The notes under the pieces: model-generated
What the model saw: only the letters and a program-made list of their open reading frames with translations
Database searches by the model: none
Told to the model about the DNA's origin: nothing
Shown here: positions 9,291 to 18,400 of the stretch, one piece after another
How the letters are laid out: each line of letters opens with the position of its first letter
How positions within the stretch are numbered: position 1 is the stretch's first letter
Position numbers and translations under genes: made by a program
Origin: Nephromyces sp. MM_2019
Taxonomy: Eukaryota; Apicomplexa; Aconoidasida; Nephromycida
Length of the DNA: 19,998 bases
NCBI GenBank assembly: GCA_015657535.1
Contig: JADHZB010000835.1
Location: 1-19,998 of the forward strand
Direction of reading: 5' to 3'

Positions 9291-10330
9291 TAACTTGAAT
9301 AAACATAGTCCTTTGATATCTAATTTACTTGCTGTATGTGCGTTTGAGCAAATCAAATTTGTTTACAATTTTCAAAGCCATTATAATGACATGATTACAG
9401 TATATTACACACACGAAGTAATTATGTTTTTACGATAATATGATTATAATATGTGATACACATAAAAATTTATAATTTTAAGATTGTTAGACTATAGTAA
9501 GCTATACACACCAAATGTTTATTGTTTTACAACGATAACATTGTGGTGATTTATATATTGAAATTTTTTAACCCTCAATATAATCTTCAAAGTTGTTTTA
9601 AAATATAAATACATTAGCATTATAATGAGTTTAAAATAAAAAAGGCCAAATTTGTATCTTAAGTTATCTAAACTTTAAAGCTCAATTATCTATACACTTT
9701 TTAAATTTATATTTATATTTTTAATCCCACTTAATATACACACACATTCAATTAGTTTGTTTTTTATGAATTCATAGCTCCAGGTAAAATTATAAATTTT
9801 TAGCTAAAAATTATACATTTTATATTTAACTTTTTTTTTTGTTGAGTTAACATGTGATGGAATTTAGTCTTGGTTATATAAAAATTATATTGAGAATGTT
9901 AATTTATAGTGTAACAAAGTTAAATAGTTATAAATAAATCTGTATTGTTTTAATCAATACTTAGCTATGAATATTAGATGTTGTGATCTATAAGTATTTA
10001 ACACTGATTTCAATGATTTAGATTGTGTATTTGTTTTTACATTAATTTATGCATACATATTTGTCACATATATATATATATGTACATATATTTTATGTGT
10101 ATTTAAATATATATGTAGATATATAAAATAAAAATATCCTAAAATTGTATTATTTGATTACATTATTATATATATGTATGATTATATATACCAATAATAA
10201 GCAAATTAAAAAACAACTTACAACCTTTGAACTTTGGAATTTGAATAAAAATAAAAAAATATATTGATATAATAAAAATTTTTATTGGTGAATATCTCTA
10301 TAATCATATATGGTATTGTAGATGCACTCA

Positions 10331-10540
10331 ATTTTCCCATATTTTATCATAAATTGGGAGTTTTGAATAAAAAAAACTTGATTTAAAATGTCTTCAATTT
10401 ATAATCGATTGAGTTTATATATTTGTATATACACCTCATTTTCCCGTATTTGGTTATCAAATTTTTACATTTAATAAGAAAAGGAACACCATTAAATAAT
10501 TTGATATATGTACATTTAATTTTCCCGTATTTTCGATATG
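10331..10540 (+). repeat. Degenerate three-copy repeat with an ATTTTCCCGTATTT core
   Basis: Cores lie at about 10331 (ATTTTCCCATATTT), 10438 and 10519 (both ATTTTCCCGTATTT). Each is preceded by a (T)GTA/GCAC..T-like stretch and followed by an AT-rich arm. The spacings are 107 and 81 bases. Confidence 0.6.
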
Positions 10541-11298
10541 CAAATTTATTTGAATCTATTACTTTTTTATTTATTTTTCATTATACACAATGTACTTATG
10601 CCACTATAAAAATTAATAAATATATAATAGTATTAAGAAGTTTATGATATTTTATCTTATAATTATCTCATAACAACTATAAAATGTTTATTTATACATA
10701 GTTAACATTTCTTCAATTGTTTCAATTACTAATTATATCCTTAAATCTTACCATAAAATTTGTTATAATCTTAATTGTTTGATTATAACTTTTTGAGATT
10801 AAAAACATTCTGCTACAAAATTTGGAAATTTGATTATTCGCTATTTTGTTCTCTCATGTAATATACAGCCCATATTTACCTATATACATAATTTTAATTG
10901 ATTTCTGAATATATTTTACATGAAGGGTTAGTATAACAAGCTAAAACTCTTGTCAGACGTTTTAAACAAAACTCAAAATTTTACTGATTTACACTCATTT
11001 ACTCCTTTTAATATATATAAGCCTACTTCACACTACTAATATATTTTGTAGGAGATTTATCATGCTTGAAACTTATAATATTTATATATATATATATATA
11101 TATATGATTATATGTGTAGTAGTAATTGCATTAGGTATAAAATGACTTTGCTTACAATTTAGCTCAAAGGTTCATGCACATATCCCAAATATTTGTATTA
11201 ACAGAGAAATTTATATCAATAGGTTTGCCCTAATCTACTCATAGTGTCAGCTTGAAGCGTAAAAATGGGAATGCATTTCTAAGTTGCTTTTTTATCTA

Positions 11299-11332
11299 GC
11301 TTTAACCACCTCGATTCGTTAGGTGATAGAGC
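11299..11332. other. Imperfect 12-bp hairpin, possible structured RNA or DNA element
   Basis: GCTTTAACCACCT can pair with AGGTGATAGAGC around a nine-base loop, with one mismatch, one bulge and one G-T pair. It lies in a more mixed-composition stretch (about 11220-11480). It does not fit a tRNA arm arrangement, and I assign no function. Confidence 0.3.
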
Positions 11333-12000
11333 CACATTGGATGCTACAAAATGAGCTTTTATATATTCGAGTGTAAAACAGTTCTCATGATCTATTTCCC
11401 AAGCCACTAATAAGCAGATATGATCAAAGCATACATTGTGGAACACTTGTTACTGCTATTCAATATTGATTGCTCTGACACACCATAACAAAGAAATTGC
11501 AAATTTTCATAAAAAAACAAAATAAAATAAATATATACCTTTCCTGTAGTTAAATCTCAATATACAACAATAGATATTTAACATGAATGATACCGCATAT
11601 AATTAGAGAACTAATGAAACTATCTTACTCAAGTACAATATCAACTAATTTCAAAATATTTATCTAATAAGTATGCCTTAACAATATAGTATTGAATATA
11701 GAATTTTTTACCTTTTTCCAAACCTACACTTGAGATATCAAGAAGGAACATAAATTTAATTTTTTTAAGAAACATACTTCAATCTTTTCAATTAACCACT
11801 CAGCAGCAAACAATGAACAACTCCAACCAAGATGTCAACTGAACCTTGGAGCAGCTATCGCACCCACATTTAATAGTTATACATATAGCAAACACTTATC
11901 CCTGGTAAATGCTGCTACTAACTCAATCACGACTTAATATACACTATCGGTTACTAAGATCTCAAGTAATATACACACAAGGTCTAAAGCACCACTACGC

Positions 12001-12459
12001 AAAATCACATACACACACACAGGCACACATCTTCACATATACCCGCACATCTCTACCTGACACACTCTTACAATTTCACTAACACCAACTCACCTCCACA
12101 CCAAAACTCACCTTCATACCAACACATTTACACACATAAACGCAAACGTTCAAGGGCCCGTGCATAATCGCAAGAAATTTAGGGGCTTAACACAATTTTC
12201 CAGCTTATTTAAGGGCACGGCACACACTGAATTTAAGATAATCTATATCTCTTGTGGGTCAGATACAGTAATCAAATATAAGTTTCATTGAAGGATTTCA
12301 ATGATTTAGCCATACCGCTTCAATTTTGAACCATTCCGAAAACATCTATCCTAAAATAAAAACTAGAAAATTACTAGCCACTATATCGCCATTTGACTTA
12401 GTTTTAAATCAATCGGAACTAATAATAAAATTTTATATGGGATATATTGTACTAGGGAA
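12001..12459 (+). promoter_or_regulatory. 5' flank of the PH-domain gene
   Basis: CA tracts return from about 12009, followed by C-rich, CACC-type sequence to 12130. Two GC-rich motifs, AAGGGCCCGTGCA (near 12151) and AAGGGCACGGCAC (near 12211), occur about 60 bases apart in otherwise AT-rich DNA. In-frame TAG (12364) and TGA (12394) precede the first ATG at 12460, which supports that start. Promoter function is inferred from position only. Confidence 0.4.
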
Positions 12460-15400
12460 ATGGATAACTATAATAAGAATCAATCTTTATCCATCCTTGA
12501 TTATTTTAATCAGAAACTTACACACAACAATAGCCAGCATTTACTAGAACAACTTAAAAGTCCTACATTTCATTCAACACTTATAAGTAGAGATATAGGC
12601 CATTGGATACCTAAATGGAAGACGGAGAGAATCCTATTACAACACAATTACCTCTACTTTCTCAAACCTAGGCCAAAATCCACTGAAGGTGAAACATCAA
12701 ATTCTCCCTCACTCATCATAACAAAATGTATAGACTTAAGGTCAATCAAACAATTCAATCCTCCAAAGTCTGAGAAATCTAGTAATAAATATACAATTGT
12801 CTATACTGACAAACATGACAAAGTAAAGACTTATGGAAATCGAGGGACTAGAAACGTATCTATTACTTTCCACTCACAAGATGAAGGATTCAAATGGCTT
12901 GAACTCATTGATAAAAGTGTACGACACTGGAAGTCAGTTTTATTCAAGCTGTATATACATTTATATGAATATTACTTTTTCAAAATTTGGTGTATATACA
13001 GTGTGACTATACACTTTCACAAATCACAGATGTATGTATAATTAATCAATTTTCACACTTTCACAAATCACAGATGTGAGAACAGTTAATTTTCACACTT
13101 TCACATTTTCAAAATTTGATATATACATACGTTTGATTACACACTTTCACATTTTTAAAATCACAGATGTATATACAGTTTGATAAAACAACCATCATTC
13201 CTAAACTAATTTTTTTTTGAACTATATATGCACAAAAATATATGTATATTGACCTCACCCTGCTTTAGGATTTACACACCAATATAATAATTTCTTAACA
13301 ATTAAAAATACACACCAATACAATAATTTTCCAATATTTACAAAAAGCTAATTTTTACACATTCTCCCAAAATTTTATACACAATCGAATCATTAAATAC
13401 AATGTATAGAAAACTAAATTATATATAATCAATCCATCCACATCATATATACAAACTTTATTTCTAATTATATATCCTATTTATCTAATACAGAGGGCGT
13501 ACTGAAATCTACCCAGAACTCATTGAGAAGTCATTTATTGAACCTTCACTGTTTGATTATTTGAATAAGAGTACACAACTCAATATGCATCATTTTGTTT
13601 CAATAATTTATACAGTGCTTACACACAATCAAAATCGTGAATTACATTCCACATTGTTAACACTCCGTCTAAATTCATTGGAGCAACAGAGTTATTCAAA
13701 GAAACAATTATTTTTACACAGGCAGAGAAATATATCATGTATGCAAGGATTTGATCGTTTGAGACAATTTTACACACATAGAATGAAAGATATATTCTTA
13801 CACATGAAAACATCACTACAACTCCAAGCTATTGAGAAACATCAGAAGGAACATGATAGGATATTAATTGATTTATTAGTAAAAGAACAACAAACATCAG
13901 CCCGTGTATTATTACAATCACGAACTAAGCGACTTACAATTCTGTTAGATGCTGTTTACACACGAAATATGAATGAATATTTGTGGTTATTGAAAAACAA
14001 TGGTTTCACAGAGTGGAGATATAAACATGAAAAAAAAATTGCACTCACAGAAGTATTATTAGTGAGAGAACATAAACGTCGTTCTATACTAGAAGATGTG
14101 TTTAGAAAGTGGGAAAATGTGTGTATTGTACGCCAAAAATTCTCTAAACAATTGATTCAAACCATCTTTAAAAATATGATAAACAATAAACGATGGGCAT
14201 TCTATCAACTCTTTAGAAATACACACAGGACCAATGCTATACGATCGATATTCCTTACAAGATGTGTATATGTTTTTAAACGTAGAATTGAACTCTTAAC
14301 AAGGTACACACACTTTTTTTTTTATTACATACACATCTATACTCATATATATACTTGTTAATATATAGCTCTGTTCTTTACAAATGGAGGTTATATAGTA
14401 TGGAGGTTGACCTTGCCACTACCCGTGAAATCAATAACTCTTATCAAGAGGTATACACACACACTTGAATATATTCGAATATACATATATATAACTAATT
14501 AGGATTATACACACAGATACACACACACACAGACACACTCATACACACACAACACACACATACACACATAGCACACACACATAGCACACTCATACACACA
14601 CAACACACACATACACACACACACACATACACACAGCACACACCTACACACACACATATATATATATATACGTTTTATTATTTTTTTTCTAGTCAAATTC
14701 AAAGTTAATTTTAGAGTTTAATACAACACAAGCACTTCGAGGTTTATTAATTGTTTCAACTTTGATGGATAAAAATGACTACAAAAACTTAAGTTCAACA
14801 TTTACACACATCCAACAGTATGCAAAGGGTTACAAACAACATTTAACATTTATAAAGGCTGGTGTGTATCAATTAAATCATTATTTATATGGAAAAATAG
14901 CTAATGAATTTCGATATTTTATAAAGATGTGTATGATAGAATCAAGCACTCTAAAGGCTATACCAAATAATATAGATTTTCATTATAGGTATCTTATTTT
15001 GTGTGTGTGTGTCTATATTTGTGTGTGTGTGTCTATATTTGTGTGTGTGTATATATATTTGTGTGTGTGTGTATATATTTGTGTGTGTGTGTATATATAT
15101 TTGTGTGTGTGTGTATATATATTTGTGTGTGTGTGTATATATATTTGTGTGTGTGTGTATATATATTTGTGTGTGTGTGTATATATATTTGTGTGTGTGT
15201 GTATATATATTTGTGTGTGTATATTTGTGTGTGTATATTTGTGTGTGTGTCTATATATTTGTGTGTGTGTATATTTGTGTGTGTGTATATTTGTGTGTGT
15301 GTTTGTATATTTGTGTGTTTGTATATTTGTGTGTGTATATATTTGTGTGTGTGTATATTTGTGTGTGTGTATATTTGTGTGTGTGTGTGTATATTTTTGT

Positions 15401-18400
15401 ATGTGTGTATGATTTTATCAAATATGTGAATGTGTGAATGATTTTGACAATGTGTATGTATATGTTTTGACTATCTATCGTTTTAATCAAACATTATGAA
15501 TCATAACACATTAACATTTATGATCATATGTATCAAATAGTTTAAGACTCATAGACACACACACACACACGTGCTAATATCAGCAAAATAATAATCTATT
15601 TACACACTTAAACCTACTACACATTTCTACAGTATCAAAGATACACTCGATCACGATGGCACCTCAGAAACTCAACAAGGCTACATTGACAAACAAAATT
15701 TGGAAGAATATGAAACACACACACACAAATATGATTTTGATGAATGCTCACTCAAATCATACAAGACCTATAATTCACAATTCCAAATCACACACAAACC
15801 TGATGATATACACACTCCTGACGATGCACACACACATGATGATGCACACACACATGATGATGCACACACACATGATGATGCACACACACATGATGATGCA
15901 CACACACATGATGATGCACACATACATGACGATGCACACACACATGATGATGCACACACACATGATGATGCACACACACATGACGATGCACACACACATG
16001 ATGATGCACACACACATGATGATGCACACACACATGATGATGCACATACACCTGATAATGCACATATATCAGATATATACACACATGATGTACATATCTC
16101 AGATACACATAAATATATTTCAGATACATACACACACACTGTAAATTACTCTGTCCCAGTTGATTTAAATAAGGAAATTAAGGAAGATGTATATAACACA
16201 CTTGATCACACAGATGATCAGACATTGCAAAATAATTCAGGCTACACATTAGTAGATGATCATGTACTATATAAATCAACCTACACACATGAATACACAT
16301 ATCAGAAAGCTAATGAACCACACACACATTCATTAAATGAAACAAAAGATAACACACATGATAGTACACCCATTCACAAAGTAGATAGTGTTGAAAATTA
16401 CACACAGGAATATATACCAGATCACACACTGGAATATAAAGCAGATTACACACAAGATAATACACCTTACACAGCAGATAGTACTGAAAATTACACACAA
16501 GACCACACACCAGATAGTGTTGAAAATTACACACAGGAATATATTCCAGATTACACACAAGATAATCTTCCGCTTAACAGTATAGATGAATTAGAAGAGG
16601 TTACCTTCTACATCCCACAAGATGGTATAAACTTTGAATTTAATGAGTACACACACACTGAAGATTCTGGACACACACATATTCTATCACCTAATTACAC
16701 ACCTGATGAAACACGTTTTTATAGCTACACCGACATTACAAGAGATCATATCTCTTTTAGTGTATTGAAAGATAACACATACACACAGAGTCAAGAAGAT
16801 ACACACACACAAATAGAATATGATACACACACACAAACAGAATATGATACACACACACAAACTCAATATGATACACACACACAAACAGAATATGATACAC
16901 ACACACAAACTCAATATGATACACACACACAAACTCAAGATGATACACACACACAAACTCAATATGATACACACACACAAATTCAAGATGATACACACTC
17001 ACAAACTCAAGATGATACACACACACAAACTCAATATGATACACACACACAAGCTGAATACGATACACACTCACAAACTCAAGATGATACACACACACAA
17101 GCTGAATATGATACACACACACAAGCTGAATATGATACACACACACAAGCTGAATATGATACACACACACTAACTGAATATGATACACACACACAAACTC
17201 AAGATGCCACACACAAACAAGCTGAACATGATACACACACACAAACAGAATATGATACACACTCACAAACTGAATATGACACACACACACAAGCTGAAGA
17301 CTCTACACACACACAAACAGAATATGATACACACACACAAGCTGAATATGATATACACTCACAAACTCAAGATAATACACACACACAAACAGAATATGAT
17401 ACACACACACAAACTCAAGATGATACACACTTACAAACTGAATATGACACACACTCACAAACAGAATATGACACACACTCACAAACTGAATATGATACAC
17501 ACTCACAAACTGAAGATGATACACACACACAAACTGAAGACTCTACACACACACAAACTGAAGATGATACACACACACAAACTGAAGACTCTACACACTC
17601 ACAAACTGAAGATGATACACACACACAAACTGAAGACTCTACACACACACAAACAGAATATGACACACACACACAAACAGAATATGACACACACACACAA
17701 ACAGAATATGACACACACACACAAACTGAATATGACACACACACACAAACTGAATATGGTACACACTCACAAACTGATTATGGTACACACCATTTAAAAG
17801 CCACTCATATGCAAGAAGATACACCTACTCAAGCATATGAATATACACACACTGAAATACAGCAGACCAGACACACTGAAACACGAGTTAGTACACACAC
17901 AGACACACAAGACATTATACACACTGAAATACAAGACTCTACACACGCAGATACACAGGACACTACACACACAGATACACAAGGCTCTACACACACTGAC
18001 ACACAAGTCACCACACACACTCAGATACAAGACACTACACACACAGACACACAAGACAGCACACACACATGCATTCAAGACACTACACACTCGGAAACAC
18101 AAGACTTCACACATACCCCATCTCATGACAACAGACACATACAAGACACTACACACACTCAAGAAGATGATTACACACACACACACATACAAGAAACACC
18201 TACTCCTCAAGAAGATGATTACACACACACATACACACACACACAAGAACAAGATGATACACACACACACACACACACCCAAGAACAAGATGACACACAC
18301 ACACACTGGTCACAAGAAAGTACACACAAATCAACAGAACAGGGAGATGAAATGAGTACACATCAAACTAATATTGAAAATGGAAAAATGTGTACTTCAT

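Larger units (their letters stand above)
9101..12000. other. CA/TG-poor, AT-rich intergenic core
   Basis: About 2.9 kb contain almost none of the ACACACA/TGTGTGT tracts found everywhere else (brief exceptions near 9410 and 9740). Open frames are short and AT-driven. I see no conserved protein block and no tRNA, rRNA or snRNA signature on either strand. It contains (TA)n at 11080-11105, a perfect short inverted repeat at 9272-9290, a three-copy degenerate repeat at 10331-10540 and a hairpin at 11299-11332. Confidence 0.6.

Noticed and set aside
10423..10647. 74-codon frame in the AT-rich island
   Set aside because: It is composed of F, I, L, Y and K as expected from AT-rich DNA and overlaps the degenerate TTTTCCC repeat. 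No conserved block.
11290..11340. tRNA-like stem with CGATTCG loop
   Set aside because: The loop has nine bases and lacks a T-loop consensus; no acceptor, anticodon or D arms could be placed around it.
12326..12547. Short frame overlapping the start of the PH-domain gene
   Set aside because: It overlaps the PH exon in another phase, lacks homology and starts at a non-ATG codon.
15801..17781. Regular short repeats suggestive of a CRISPR array
   Set aside because: Units are contiguous with no unique spacers, are coding, and sit in a spliced eukaryotic gene.
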